From contig JAEUJM010000001.1 of the NCBI GenBank assembly GCA_016794585.1, forward strand, positions 215,061 to 279,060: a stretch of DNA of 64,000 bases. The letters are read 5' to 3'. This document shows positions 54,238 to 63,692 of this stretch, in pieces. The position numbers were made by a program, and so were the translations under genes. This DNA comes from Acidimicrobiales bacterium. GTDB lineage: Bacteria; Actinomycetota; Acidimicrobiia; Acidimicrobiales; DATDAH01. The stretch's first letter is position 1. Each line of letters starts with the position of its first letter. Under the pieces are notes generated by a model, which saw nothing but the letters and a program-made list of their open reading frames with translations, was not told the origin of the DNA and did no database searches.

Positions 54238-56928
54238 GTGAAGCGCAGGACCGATGTGCACTGGGCGCTGACGGCCGTCGGGACGCTCTTCATCACCCTG
54301 CTGGCCGCGGGTGCGCCCGCAGCCGAAGCGGCGTCACCGGTCTGCTCCGTGGTCGACCAGGTGACGGTCAGCACCGGGGGATCGAACGTCAACGTGTCCT
54401 ACGACGGTGACGGGAGTCGGATGGCCTTCGTCTCCGATCGCAACTACGTCGGCACCAATGCGGACGGCAACAACGAGATCTTCGTCTACGACGTCGAGAC
54501 CACCACCTTCACCCAGGTGACCACCACGACGGGCTCCGGCGGGGTCAACGTGCCGTCGATCTCCGCCGACGGCCAGCGCGTCGCTTTCCAGTCGAGCAAG
54601 AACCTCACGGGCTCGAACAGCGACGGCAACAACGAGATCTTCCTCTGGGACGCCGTCGGTCCCTCCCTGACCCAGGTGACGACCTCACCCACCGGCCGGA
54701 CCAACGCCGCCCCCAAGTTGGCGGCCAACGGCACCCACGTGGCCTTCTCCTCCGATGCCGACCTCACGAGCGGAGGCAACTCGGACCTGAATCAGGAGAT
54801 CTTCCGGTGGGCGGTGGCCGGGGCCGCCACCACCCAGGTGACGAACACCACCGGAGGCATCAACGGGAACCCGGCCATCTCCGCGGACGGATCGATGGTC
54901 GCCTTCCGCTCGAACCGTGACATCGGCGGCGCCAACAGTGAGGGCAACAACGAGATCTTCCTGTGGAACGCGTCCGGACCGGCCACCACCGCGGTCACGA
55001 CGGCCGCGAGCGGCGCCAGCGACAGCCCGTCGCTGTCTGCCGACGGCAGCCGGATCGCCTTCCGGTCGACCGCCAACCTCGGTGGGGGAAACGCAGATGC
55101 CAACCAGGAGATCTTCCTGTGGGACGCCACCGGGCCCACCATCACCCAGGTCACCGCCACCACCGGCGGGTCGAGCGACGGGGCGTCGCTGGCGGCCGAC
55201 GGCACCCGCCTCGCCTTCAAGTCCAGCCGTGACCTCACCGGCGCCAACAGCGATCTGACCAATGAGATCTTCGCCTGGGACGAGGCGGACGGCATCACCC
55301 AGATCACCGCCACCCCCGTCGGCGGAGGCGGCAACCGGGCGCCCGCCATCGCCCGGGACGGCAGCAGCATCGCCTTCGAGTCCGACCGCGACGTCACCGG
55401 CTCGAACAGCGACCGCAACTACGAGCAGTTCCGCACGGCCTGCGGCCTCGAGGTGACCAAGTCCGCCGACCAGACCACCGCAGTCATCGGGGGCACGATC
55501 GACTACCACGTGACGGTGCACAACGGCGGGCCCTTCACCCTCACGGGCCTGTACGTCGACGACCCCGGGGCCCCGGGGTGCTCGCAGCCCCTGGCCGACC
55601 TGGCGAGCGGGCAGTCGGTCACCGTGGACTGCACCTTCGTGCCCTCCCTCGCCGATCTCGGCACCCACACCAACGTGGCCACCGCGGACGGGGACCAGAG
55701 CCCGCCCGTGGCGTCGAACCAGGTGGACGTCGCGGTCACCTACCCCGCGGACACCGGCTCGGTCGCCGGTGTGGTGACCGACGAGGTCTCGAACGCACCG
55801 CTCCCCGGCATCTGGGTGGCCGCCCTGCGGACGTCCGACTTCTCCCTCGCGGGCGGCGCGGTCGCCGACGGTGACGGTGCGTTCGCATCCGTGCTGCCAG
55901 CGGGCTCCTACTTCCTCTACCTGATCGACCCGACCGCCGCGCACGGGGCAGGCTTCCATGGCCGACCGACGCCCACGCTGGTGGTCGTCGGGGACGGTGC
56001 CCAGGAGGCGGTGGCGGCCGAGATGGCGCCGACGCGCGGGCAGATCGCCGGCACCATCACCGACCAGGTGAGCGGGGACCCGCTCGAGGGTGCGATCGCG
56101 CTGAGCATCGGCGGCCCCTCCTCGTCGCCGGAGGCGGGCGTGGTGACGGGTCCGTCGGGCGAGTTCACCCTTCCCGATCTCCCCGCCGGCAACCACTGGG
56201 TCGGCTACGTCGACCCCACCGGGGCGCACACCCCGGAGTTCCACCCGCACTCGCCCAACGTCCCGAATGCCACGCCGGTGGTGGTCGCCGGTGGGTCGAC
56301 CACGGTCGCCGACGGGTCGCTCCCGAGGCAGACCGTCACCCCCGGCGGGGAGCTGCTGACGGGCACGGTGACCGACGCCGCCACGGGGGATCCGCTGCCC
56401 GAGATCCTGGTCGTCGCCCTGCGTGCCGCGGACTACCAGTCGGTGCGCACGACCTTCACCGACGGAGCGGGCGAGTACACCCTCGACCTGGTCGCCGGGG
56501 ACTACCGGCTCGCCTTCGTGGCCCTCGACGGGCGCCACCACATGCAGTGGTACGACGGGCTGCCGAACACGGGCCTGGGTGACTCCGTCATCGTCACCGC
56601 CCCTGAGACGGCCGACGCCGCCCTCGTCCCGGCGCTCGGGTCCATGGCCGGCACCGTCACCGCGGATCCCGGGGGCGTCCCGCTCCCGGGCGCGTGGGTG
56701 GTGGCCATCGGCCCGCAGGGCATCGTCGCCGGCGCGGTGACGGGGGCGGACGGTGCCTACACCATCCACGGGCTGCCTGCAGGGGTCTACCGGGCCACCT
56801 ACCTCGACCTCACCGGCGGGCGCGCCCAGGAGTACTGGCCCGACAGCCCCACCTACGACGGGGGGTCGGACCTCGTGATCGCCGGAGGCTCGACGACCAC
56901 GGCCGACGCCGTGCTCGGCGCTCCCTGA
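54238..56928 (+). CDS. Secreted TolB-propeller/DUF11/Cna-B repeat surface protein
   Basis: 896 residues from GTG 54238, with an SD-like GGGGG upstream. The signal peptide ends near 33 (AAGAPAAEAA). Seven repeats of about 50 residues with the pattern ADGxxVAFxS, then NNEIFLWD form a TolB-like beta-propeller (about 40-400). A DUF11 domain (VTKSADQTTAVIGGTIDYHV) follows, then four Cna-B-like carboxypeptidase-regulatory domains (GTVTDAATGDPLPEI is an example). There is no sortase motif or membrane anchor, so it is likely exported and held non-covalently. Role is probably adhesion or binding of carbohydrate; this is inference. Confidence 0.9.
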   Translation: MKRRTDVHWALTAVGTLFITLLAAGAPAAEAASPVCSVVDQVTVSTGGSNVNVSYDGDGSRMAFVSDRNYVGTNADGNNEIFVYDVETTTFTQVTTTTGSGGVNVPSISADGQRVAFQSSKNLTGSNSDGNNEIFLWDAVGPSLTQVTTSPTGRTNAAPKLAANGTHVAFSSDADLTSGGNSDLNQEIFRWAVAGAATTQVTNTTGGINGNPAISADGSMVAFRSNRDIGGANSEGNNEIFLWNASGPATTAVTTAASGASDSPSLSADGSRIAFRSTANLGGGNADANQEIFLWDATGPTITQVTATTGGSSDGASLAADGTRLAFKSSRDLTGANSDLTNEIFAWDEADGITQITATPVGGGGNRAPAIARDGSSIAFESDRDVTGSNSDRNYEQFRTACGLEVTKSADQTTAVIGGTIDYHVTVHNGGPFTLTGLYVDDPGAPGCSQPLADLASGQSVTVDCTFVPSLADLGTHTNVATADGDQSPPVASNQVDVAVTYPADTGSVAGVVTDEVSNAPLPGIWVAALRTSDFSLAGGAVADGDGAFASVLPAGSYFLYLIDPTAAHGAGFHGRPTPTLVVVGDGAQEAVAAEMAPTRGQIAGTITDQVSGDPLEGAIALSIGGPSSSPEAGVVTGPSGEFTLPDLPAGNHWVGYVDPTGAHTPEFHPHSPNVPNATPVVVAGGSTTVADGSLPRQTVTPGGELLTGTVTDAATGDPLPEILVVALRAADYQSVRTTFTDGAGEYTLDLVAGDYRLAFVALDGRHHMQWYDGLPNTGLGDSVIVTAPETADAALVPALGSMAGTVTADPGGVPLPGAWVVAIGPQGIVAGAVTGADGAYTIHGLPAGVYRATYLDLTGGRAQEYWPDSPTYDGGSDLVIAGGSTTTADAVLGAP

Positions 56929-57300
56929 TCAGCTGGCGTCGAGGAAGGCGCGGTAGCGCTGGCCGACAGCCATCTGCTGGCCCATGCGCTGGATCCACAC
57001 TGTCGACGCACGGAGGAAGGCGTCGCCGTCGAACCCCATCTCCTCGGCCACCACCTTCATGCCCGCCTCGTCGGTGACACCCTTGCCCTGGGCGGCCTTG
57101 CCCACGCGGGCGTAGTCCTGGAGGCTGACGCCCTCGACCGGCTCCCAGATGGGGTCGTCGTCGGCGACGGCGGCGTTGGACGGGCCGCCGAAGTTGGCGG
57201 TGTCGATGCCCATGGCCCGCTGCTGGGCCATGACCTGCTCCGGGCTCTGCGGTGCGACCGCGCCCTGCATCGACTCACCGATCTTCTTGAAGAACCCCAT
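56929..57300 (-). CDS. Small cytosolic protein, unknown
   Basis: 123 residues from ATG 57300 (AGGAGG upstream). GFFKKIGESMQGAVAPQSPEQ opens the chain. GVSLQDYARVGKAAQGKGVTD and GQQMAVGQRYRAFLD are helical. Repeated copies in actinobacteria are of unknown function; I give no family name. It has its own promoter downstream of the kinase gene. Its stop abuts that of the surface-protein gene. Confidence 0.7.
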   Translation of the reverse strand: MGFFKKIGESMQGAVAPQSPEQVMAQQRAMGIDTANFGGPSNAAVADDDPIWEPVEGVSLQDYARVGKAAQGKGVTDEAGMKVVAEEMGFDGDAFLRASTVWIQRMGQQMAVGQRYRAFLDAS

Positions 57301-57335
57301 GACGGCCTCCTGCGGGCTGGTGGAGGGGACGGGCA

Positions 57336-57364
57336 ACGGTACCGCGCCGCACCGATCGGGTCAC
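57336..57364 (-). promoter_or_regulatory. Promoter of the 57.3-kb gene
   Basis: GTGACC (57364-57359) and TACCGT (57341-57336) are exactly 17 nt apart. The expected transcript has a leader of about 30 nt with AGGAGG. Confidence 0.55.
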
Positions 57365-58944
57365 CCGTCCTCGTCCTCCCCGCCACGCCGGTCCGGCCCG
57401 TCGTCGCGGTCCCGATCGCCGTGGCGCCCGCGCTCACGTCCCACGGGCCCGTCGACGAGCCAGCCAGTCGGGCCCTCGACCAGGGTCATGCGGTAGCGCT
57501 CGGTCCGGCCGTCGAAGCTGACCGGGACGGTCACGCCCCCTGGGCGACCCTCCACCTGGACCGGGCCGACCACCTCGATCGAGTCGAACCCCGACCAGAA
57601 CGACGACCACGACTCCCGGTCCTGCCGGCGCTGGAACTCCGGGGACGTCCGGGCCCAGGCCCCGTCGAGGTCGCCGGCATCGAGCGCGGCCAGGTAGGCC
57701 AACGCGGCGTCGCCGAGGGCGGCCTCGGCGTCGGCGGGAGCCGCCGTGGTCGGCGCCGCCGTGGTGGGCGCGGCGGTGGTGGCTGGTGCCGCCGTGGTCG
57801 GCGGTGCCGTGGCGGCGGTCGTCGCCGCGGGGAGCGCCGTGGTGGCGGTGGCCACGACGTCCGGCGAGCGTGACACGGCCGGTTCCGGGTCGTCCTCCCG
57901 GTTCAGCCCGTACGCGATCAGGAGGAGCATGGCGAGCACGGCCGCGGTGAGCACCGCCAACAGCACGAGGCGGCCGCGTCCGGCCCGGTCCCGGCCCGAC
58001 GGCGCGAGCGGGGGAGGGGACTCGGCCGCGGCGTGGCCGAGGGGGGCGGCGATCACGGCCGTCCCGGTGTCGACGACCGCCGTGGCCGGCTCGGGTGCCC
58101 TCGTCGAGGCGTGGCGCAGTCGGTCGGCGAGCTCGGAGGCGGCGGGGCGCACGGCCGGGTCCTTGGCCAGGGCCGCGCCGCAGGCGTCGGCGAGCTCGGC
58201 CGGGACGGTCGGCGCCACGGCCCGGATGTCGGGCGCGGCCTGGTGGACGTGGCCGAGGGCGACCTCCGCGGGGGTGTCGCCCCCGAAGGCCGGCTGGCCT
58301 GTGAGGGCCTCGTACAACACGGCGCCGAGCGAGTACACGTCGCTGGCCGGGGTGGCCGAGCGCCCTTGGACCCGTTCGGGCGCGAGGTAGGCGGCGGTGC
58401 CGATGATGAGGCCGGTGGCGGTGAGGGGTGCGCCGCTCCCCGAGGCGGCGATGCCGAAGTCGAGCACCTTGGCCCCGTTCGGCGTGAGCATGAGGTTGGC
58501 GGGCTTCACGTCGCGGTGCACCACCCTGCGCTCGTGAGCCGCGGCCAGAGCCTCGGCGGCCTCGGCCATGACCGCGGCGGCCTCGTCCGGGGGGAGGGCA
58601 CCGCGGCGCAAACGGTGCGCCAGGGTCTCGCCCTCGAGGAGCTCCATGACGAGGAACATGCGGTCGTCGGCCCCGCCGTAGTCGTAGACCACGGCGAGGT
58701 GCGGGTGGCTCAGCCGCGCCGCGGTCTGCGCCTCCCGCTCGAACCGGGCCGCGGCGACCGGGTCGTCGGCGTGGAGGTTCTGGAGCAGCTTCACCGCCAC
58801 CCGGCGGTGCAGGACGAGGTCCTCGGCCTCCCACACGCTGCCCATGCCGCCGGCACCGATGAGACGGTGCAGGCGATAGCGCTCCGAGAGCACGGTGTCG
58901 CGATCGGGCACGGCGACCTGCGCCCTCGCGGTCTCGCCTTCCAA
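57361..58944 (-). CDS. Membrane Ser/Thr protein kinase
   Basis: 527 residues from TTG 58944 (GGAGGAGG upstream; GTG 58911 is the alternative). The kinase domain (about 22-290) has GAGGMGSVWEAED, VAVKLL, HRDVKPANLML with the catalytic Asp, DFGIA and APERVQGRSATPASDVYSLG. A Pro/Ala-rich juxtamembrane region precedes one membrane helix (about 323-345). Outside lie a Thr/Ala/Pro linker and a domain of about 110 residues with SnoaL-like pattern, then a basic-acidic tail. It is not a PASTA kinase. It follows a STAS gene and a GAF-ANTAR gene. Confidence 0.93.
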   Translation of the reverse strand: MEGETARAQVAVPDRDTVLSERYRLHRLIGAGGMGSVWEAEDLVLHRRVAVKLLQNLHADDPVAAARFEREAQTAARLSHPHLAVVYDYGGADDRMFLVMELLEGETLAHRLRRGALPPDEAAAVMAEAAEALAAAHERRVVHRDVKPANLMLTPNGAKVLDFGIAASGSGAPLTATGLIIGTAAYLAPERVQGRSATPASDVYSLGAVLYEALTGQPAFGGDTPAEVALGHVHQAAPDIRAVAPTVPAELADACGAALAKDPAVRPAASELADRLRHASTRAPEPATAVVDTGTAVIAAPLGHAAAESPPPLAPSGRDRAGRGRLVLLAVLTAAVLAMLLLIAYGLNREDDPEPAVSRSPDVVATATTALPAATTAATAPPTTAAPATTAAPTTAAPTTAAPADAEAALGDAALAYLAALDAGDLDGAWARTSPEFQRRQDRESWSSFWSGFDSIEVVGPVQVEGRPGGVTVPVSFDGRTERYRMTLVEGPTGWLVDGPVGRERGRHGDRDRDDGPDRRGGEDEDG

Positions 58945-59005
58945 CGCCTCCTCCTCGAGTCCCTCGGGCCGTGGTCGGAGTCCTCCTACCCCGCTCCGGC
59001 CCCGC

Positions 59006-59329
59006 TCACCCCTCGGTGAAGTGCTCGGTGAGGCCACTGACCGCCAACAGGCGTCGAGCCTGCGGGCGCAGGCCACGCAGCACGAAGCTCGCGCCGCACG
59101 CCTCGGCCGAGTCCTTCGAGCGCAGGAGCAGCCGGAGACCGCTCGAGTCGATGAACAGGACGCCGCTCAGGTCGACGAGCACGACCTGCGCGGGCACCTC
59201 CTCGAGCTCGAGGCGGAGACGGGTGAAGAGGTCCTCGGCGTTGGCGTGGTCGATCTCACCGGCCAGGGCGATCTCGAGGGTGCCGTCGCGCGAGGAACTC
59301 GACCATGCACTGTGCGGCAACGCCACCAT
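59006..59329 (-). CDS. STAS-domain anti-sigma factor antagonist
   Basis: 107 residues from ATG 59329, with AGGAGG upstream. GEIDHANAEDLFTRLRLEL and VVLVDLSGVLFIDSSGLRLL form the STAS core, with Ser at the phosphorylation site (IDSSG, about 63). GLRPQARRLLAVSGL is the final helix. Such proteins are phosphorylated by HPK-type or Ser kinases and release sigma factors; the downstream Ser/Thr kinase gene is a possible modifier. Confidence 0.93.
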   Translation of the reverse strand: MVALPHSAWSSSSRDGTLEIALAGEIDHANAEDLFTRLRLELEEVPAQVVLVDLSGVLFIDSSGLRLLLRSKDSAEACGASFVLRGLRPQARRLLAVSGLTEHFTEG

Positions 59330-59408
59330 CGGCCTCGACCTCCTGAGTGTCCTGCTTCGTCCACGGGCTTGCGAACGGAGGGACAGGGGTCAGGGTCCGA
59401 CCGGGCTG

Positions 59409-59427
59409 CTCCCGACGCTATCGGGAG
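59409..59427 (-). terminator. Hairpin after the GAF-ANTAR gene
   Basis: CTCCCGA-CGCTA-TCGGGAG is a perfect 7-bp stem with a 5-nt loop, 13 nt after the stop at 59441. No T-tract follows. Confidence 0.45.
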
Positions 59428-59440
59428 ATGAACCCGGCGA

Positions 59441-60157
59441 CTACCACCCTGTGGGTGGGTCGACCCCGTCGGCCAGGAGCCCGGCGGCGACGTCGGCCAC
59501 GGCGGCCCGTTCGGAGCGGGCACGGCGTCGAAGCCGGTTGAAGGCCTCGACGGTGTCGACGCCCAGGCTGGCCATGAGGTAGCCGACCGCCCGCTCGATG
59601 ACCACACGGTTGTCCAGCGCGTACTGGAGCTGCTCGACGAGCTGGTCGCCGCGGAGGGTCCGGAGGGCCTGCTCGAGGAGTGCGCTGAAGCTGCGCGCCA
59701 GGGTGCGGGCCGCGTGGAGGTCGCTCTCGTCCCACTCGCGTGGGGCGGCGTCGTAGATGTTGAGCGAGCCCACCGGCGCGCCGCCGAGCAGCACCGGGGC
59801 GCCGACGATGCTGCGGACGCCAGCGGGCACGACCACCGCCGAGACGGTGGGCCACCGCTCGTCCAGGGCGAGATCGCCGGAGACCACGGCCTCGTTGACC
59901 ACGACGCAGTCGATGCACGGTCCGACGCCCTTCTCCTCCTGGACCTGTTCGAGGAGTCGGGCCGCTTCGTCGGTCGCGCTGACGTAGCGGAGCACGGCGC
60001 CCTCGTCGGCGAGCATGATGCCCGTCCCCGTCGCCGACATCAGCTCGGTGATGGAGGCGGCGGCGTCGGAGAGGACCGGCGACAGCTCATTGCTCTCGAG
60101 CTCGATGGCGCCGAGCGCGTCGACGGCTCGGCGGAGGCTGTCCGGGTCGACGTGCAT
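59441..60157 (-). CDS. GAF-ANTAR transcription antiterminator
   Basis: 238 residues from ATG 60157. A GAF domain (about 25-165: SVLSDAAASITELMSATG-like start, KGVGPCIDCVVVNEAVVSGD with two Cys) senses small molecules or redox state. The C-terminal ANTAR domain (DQLVEQLQYALDNRVVIERA, GYLMASLGVDTVEAFNRLRR) binds RNA dual hairpins and prevents termination. This is the actinobacterial GAF-ANTAR type. TACCGT 7 nt upstream suggests leaderless expression. Confidence 0.93.
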   Translation of the reverse strand: MHVDPDSLRRAVDALGAIELESNELSPVLSDAAASITELMSATGTGIMLADEGAVLRYVSATDEAARLLEQVQEEKGVGPCIDCVVVNEAVVSGDLALDERWPTVSAVVVPAGVRSIVGAPVLLGGAPVGSLNIYDAAPREWDESDLHAARTLARSFSALLEQALRTLRGDQLVEQLQYALDNRVVIERAVGYLMASLGVDTVEAFNRLRRRARSERAAVADVAAGLLADGVDPPTGW

Positions 60158-60164
60158 GGCCAGC

Positions 60165-60170
60165 ACGGTA
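60165..60170 (-). promoter_or_regulatory. -10 hexamer TACCGT, leaderless start of the GAF-ANTAR gene
   Basis: TACCGT lies 7 nt before ATG 60157 and only 14 bp from the divergent -10 at 60185. Confidence 0.45.
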
Positions 60171-60184
60171 CCCATCTGCTGCCG

Positions 60185-60190
60185 TACGCT
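60185..60190 (+). promoter_or_regulatory. -10 hexamer TACGCT, leaderless start of the kinase-propeller gene
   Basis: TACGCT is exactly 6 nt before GTG 60197. Confidence 0.5.
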
Positions 60191-60196
60191 GACGCC

Positions 60197-62368
60197 GTGC
60201 CACCGCCGCAGATCGGGGGCTACACCGATCTGGTGCAGGTCGCCAAGGGTGGGTTCGGGGTGGTCTACCGCGCCCGCCAAGAGCGTTTCGATCGCGTCGT
60301 AGCCGTGAAGGTCCTCTCCGTCGTCGACCTCACGGAGCGGGACCGGGAGCGCTTCGACCGCGAATGCCGCGCCATGGGCGCGCTTTCGTGGCATCCCCAC
60401 GTCGTGGCCGTGTACGACTCCGGCGTGGCCGACGACGGCCACCCCTTCCTGGCCATGGAGTACCTGTCCGGCGGCAGCATGGGCGACCGCCTGAGCATCG
60501 CCCCCTTCCCGTGGAAGGAGGCGGTGAGCGTCGGGGTGCAGGTGGCGGGTGCGCTCGGCGCCGCCCACGCGGCCGGCACGCTCCACCGGGACCTCAAGCC
60601 CGAGAACCTCCTCGTCGGTCCGTTCGGGGAGGCCAAGCTGGGCGACTTCGGCATCGCCGCGGTCGATGGCTCGTCGGGCACGACCACCGGTACGGCCTCG
60701 CTCACCGTCGCCCACGTCGCTCCCGAGCTCCTCGCCGGCGACCGTCCCGACGAGCGCTCGGACATCTACGGCCTCGCCTCGACCCTCCACACGCTGATCG
60801 TGGGCCGACCGCCCTTCGTCGAGCAGCACGGCGAGCCCGTCGCCGCCATCATCACGCGGGTCCTGCGCTCGCCGGCGCCCCCTGCGGCCGGTGCTCCCGA
60901 CGACCTCGCCGCGCTGCTGCAGCAGTGCCTCGCGAAGGATCCTGCGGCCCGCCCGCAGACGGCGGCGGCGTTCGGTCGACGCCTCCAGGAGGTCCAGGCG
61001 GCCCACGGTCTGGCGGTCACCGAGCTGCGCCTGGCCCCCCACAGCACCCCGGACGACCCGGCCCCGACGGCCGAGGGCGCGGGTGACTCCTCGCCGACGG
61101 TCATGGGCATCCCCACCGTGCCCCCGCCCGAGACGCCCGCCCCCGCGGCCCCTGCCCCGTCGGCGCCCGAGCCCGAGCCCGAGCCCGAGCTCGCACCGCC
61201 GCCGCCGGCGCCCGAACCGCCGCCGGCGGCGCCCGAACCAGAGCCTCTCGTCGAGGCTCCCGCTGCCGAGCGAACGTCGGGGCCCGAGCCCGCCGCCCGC
61301 TCCGCCCCGCCCGCGCCCCGGTCGGGCTCGCGCTCACGGGGTGTCCTGGTGGGGGCCCTGCTGGTGCTCGTCGTCCTCGTCGCGGGAGCGATCGTCGTCG
61401 GGCTGTCCCGCTCGGGCTCCGACTCGCCATCCGACGATGTCGCGGGTCCCTCGACCAGCACGCCGACCAGCACCCCGCCCAGCACCGAACGCGACGGCGG
61501 GCCGGTCCCGTTCACCGAGCCCGCGGTGGTGGCGTCGGTCGGGGTCGACCCGGACCCGGTCGGCGTCGCCGCGACCGGGACCGACCTGTGGGTCACCCAC
61601 AGCGTCGACGCCGGCGTGGTGACCCGCATCGATGCCACCACCGACCAGGTCATCGAGCGCATCCCGGTGGGACGCTCGCCCCGGGGCGTGGCGGCCACGG
61701 CCGACGCGGTCTGGGTCACGAACTTCGACGACGACACCGTGGATCGCATCGACCCCACCTCGGGTGACGTGGTCGACACCCTGGCGGCGGGGCCGTCGCC
61801 GCGTGGGGTGTCCGCCACCGACACCGCCGTGTGGGTGACGAACTTCGATGACGCCACCGTCACCCGCATCGACCCGTCGTCCGGTGCCATCGTGGCCACG
61901 GTGGACGTCGGGAGCGAGCCCCTGCGGGTCGAGGCGACCGACGAGCAGGTGTGGGTCACCAACAGCGCGGGGGACACCGTCACCCGCATCGACCCTGCCA
62001 CGGACCAGGTGGTGGCCACGGTCACCGTGGGCGCGCGACCGCACAGCGTCGTCTTCAGCGACGGGGCGGTGTGGGCCTCGAGCTTCGAGTCCGGCACCGT
62101 CTCGCGCATCGACCCCGCCACCAACGACGTCGCCGCCACCATCGACCTCGGCCCCGGCATCGGCTCGATGGTGGTGTCCGACGACGCGCTCTGGGTCACG
62201 AACACCACCGACGGCACCCTCACCCGGATCGGCCTCGCCGACGACGCCGTCCAGGCGACCATCCCGACCGCACGCGGGGCCGCCGGGATGGCGCTGGCCG
62301 ATGGGGCCGTCTGGGTCGCCAACACCGGCGCCGACGACGTGTCCAGGGTCGAGCCCGCCAGCGGCTGA
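60197..62368 (+). CDS. Ser/Thr protein kinase with external seven-bladed propeller
   Basis: 723 residues from GTG 60197. The cytoplasmic kinase domain (about 8-270) has KGGFGVVYRA, AVKVL, HRDLKPENLLV with the catalytic Asp, DFGIA and ERSDIYGLASTLH. A Pro/Glu-rich linker of about 90 residues leads to a membrane helix (VGALLVLVVLVAGAIVVGL, about 383-401). Outside, seven repeats of about 40 residues with WVTN and RIDP (for example VWVTNFDDATVTRIDP) form a YVTN/NHL-like propeller. This is a receptor kinase architecture; the ligand is unknown. It is divergent from the GAF-ANTAR gene with a 39-bp gap. Confidence 0.93.
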   Translation: MPPPQIGGYTDLVQVAKGGFGVVYRARQERFDRVVAVKVLSVVDLTERDRERFDRECRAMGALSWHPHVVAVYDSGVADDGHPFLAMEYLSGGSMGDRLSIAPFPWKEAVSVGVQVAGALGAAHAAGTLHRDLKPENLLVGPFGEAKLGDFGIAAVDGSSGTTTGTASLTVAHVAPELLAGDRPDERSDIYGLASTLHTLIVGRPPFVEQHGEPVAAIITRVLRSPAPPAAGAPDDLAALLQQCLAKDPAARPQTAAAFGRRLQEVQAAHGLAVTELRLAPHSTPDDPAPTAEGAGDSSPTVMGIPTVPPPETPAPAAPAPSAPEPEPEPELAPPPPAPEPPPAAPEPEPLVEAPAAERTSGPEPAARSAPPAPRSGSRSRGVLVGALLVLVVLVAGAIVVGLSRSGSDSPSDDVAGPSTSTPTSTPPSTERDGGPVPFTEPAVVASVGVDPDPVGVAATGTDLWVTHSVDAGVVTRIDATTDQVIERIPVGRSPRGVAATADAVWVTNFDDDTVDRIDPTSGDVVDTLAAGPSPRGVSATDTAVWVTNFDDATVTRIDPSSGAIVATVDVGSEPLRVEATDEQVWVTNSAGDTVTRIDPATDQVVATVTVGARPHSVVFSDGAVWASSFESGTVSRIDPATNDVAATIDLGPGIGSMVVSDDALWVTNTTDGTLTRIGLADDAVQATIPTARGAAGMALADGAVWVANTGADDVSRVEPASG

Positions 62369-62388
62369 GGCGGCGGGCGAGGTCTAGG

Positions 62389-63225
62389 TCAGCCGACCGC
62401 GGGGCACTGCTCGGGCTTCTCGAGCTCGGGCGGCTCCGACCACGAGCCGTGGTCCCATCCCTCGACCGGTGTGACGGGCTCGTCGAGGTGCTCATCGATC
62501 CACTGGAGCACCGGCGTGGCGAGGCGCACGACCCCGGCCGGGCACAGGTGCAGGCCGAGGTCGTCGGTGCGGCGGATGCGCACCGGCACGCCACCGGGGC
62601 CCGGGAGGGTCTCGGTGAACCCGCCGGTGGGGTCGTTCACGTAGGTGCCCGCATTGATGAAGTCCACCGCCGGGTTGCGCTCGGTCAGCGCGATCAGCTC
62701 GCGGTTCAGGCTCATCAGGTTCACCGTGCGCTGCTCCTCGCGGGCGGCGGCGGGCCCGATGAACAGCACCTCGGCACCCCCACTGGTCAGGAGCTCGACG
62801 AAGGGATCGAGCTGCTCGGTGGCGTAGGCGTCGAACCCGGCGGCGTCATGGGGGTGGAAGTCGGGGGAGAGCACCTCCCACGAGCCCACGTGCACGACGA
62901 CGAGATCGGGGTCTTGCTCCTCGATGGTGTCGGCCCAGGCCTGTCGGGCGGCCGCGTCGCCGCTGATGCGGGCCTGCGCGAGGTAGTGGGCGTCCGCCTG
63001 GTCGCCGAGGGCGGCGATCACCCCCGGGGCGAGGTTGCCCATCACGGAGTCGCCCCCGAGGACGATCCGGGGCCGGCCGGCCGTCGCGTCGGGGCCCCCG
63101 GCCGTGGTGCCGGGGCCGGCGGCCACGGTGGTCGTCGGGTCCACCGACGCCGCGTCGTCACCGCTCGAACACGCCGCTCCGGTGGCCAGCGCGAACACGA
63201 GGACGAGCCATGGCCACCGGTTCAC
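62389..63225 (-). CDS. SGNH/GDSL-type hydrolase lipoprotein
   Basis: 278 residues from GTG 63225. The lipobox ATGAAC gives Cys19. GGDSVMGNLAPGV holds nucleophile Ser of the GDS motif, VVVHVGSWEVLSPD the oxyanion block and HLCPAGVVRLA the last His block. The family hydrolyses or transfers O-acyl groups, often on envelope polysaccharide. DUF459-like proteins are related. No neighbouring acyltransferase is present. Confidence 0.87.
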   Translation of the reverse strand: MNRWPWLVLVFALATGAACSSGDDAASVDPTTTVAAGPGTTAGGPDATAGRPRIVLGGDSVMGNLAPGVIAALGDQADAHYLAQARISGDAAARQAWADTIEEQDPDLVVVHVGSWEVLSPDFHPHDAAGFDAYATEQLDPFVELLTSGGAEVLFIGPAAAREEQRTVNLMSLNRELIALTERNPAVDFINAGTYVNDPTGGFTETLPGPGGVPVRIRRTDDLGLHLCPAGVVRLATPVLQWIDEHLDEPVTPVEGWDHGSWSEPPELEKPEQCPAVG

Positions 63226-63278
63226 CCGGAGAATTTCGCAGGTGTCCGGGCCCGGCGCACGTCAGGGCCGGCGTTTTC

Positions 63279-63692
63279 TCAGTAGTCGACCGGCCGGCGT
63301 CGGCTGCGGCGAGGGCTGACCACCCCGACTTCGATCCCGCCCGTGCGCTCGCTGATGGCGTTGTAGAGCGCCGTGGTGGCGAGGGCGAGGGCCACCCCGA
63401 GGGGCACGAGGACCACGCCGGCGGCGACGGCCGTCCAGAACACCTCGTCACCGGCGAGGTCTCGCTCGCCGGGGGACCAGCCCGCGAGGGCGGCCAGGTT
63501 CCAGGCGGCGACGCCGACGAACACGGCGCCGACGTACAGGCCGAGGAACAGCGGCCAGGCCACGCGCGACACCGAGCGGTAGCTCACTCGACGAACGACG
63601 AGATCGCCGACCAGCAGACGCCGGTGCTCGTGGCCACCCCCGCCCGCCGCGGCGGGAGTGGGGGGAGCGGCCTGCACGTGGGTGGCGGTCAT
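63279..63692 (-). CDS. DUF3566 transmembrane protein
   Basis: 137 residues from ATG 63692 (GAGGAG upstream). VRRVSYRSVSRVAWPLFLGL is the DUF3566 opening. The first helix ends near 70 and the second (VAAGVVLVPLGVALALATTA) near 115, then LYNAISERTGGIEVGV. The family is often found beside gyrA in actinobacteria and is of unknown function. Here it lies instead beside an SGNH lipoprotein gene. Confidence 0.85.
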   Translation of the reverse strand: MTATHVQAAPPTPAAAGGGGHEHRRLLVGDLVVRRVSYRSVSRVAWPLFLGLYVGAVFVGVAAWNLAALAGWSPGERDLAGDEVFWTAVAAGVVLVPLGVALALATTALYNAISERTGGIEVGVVSPRRSRRRPVDY

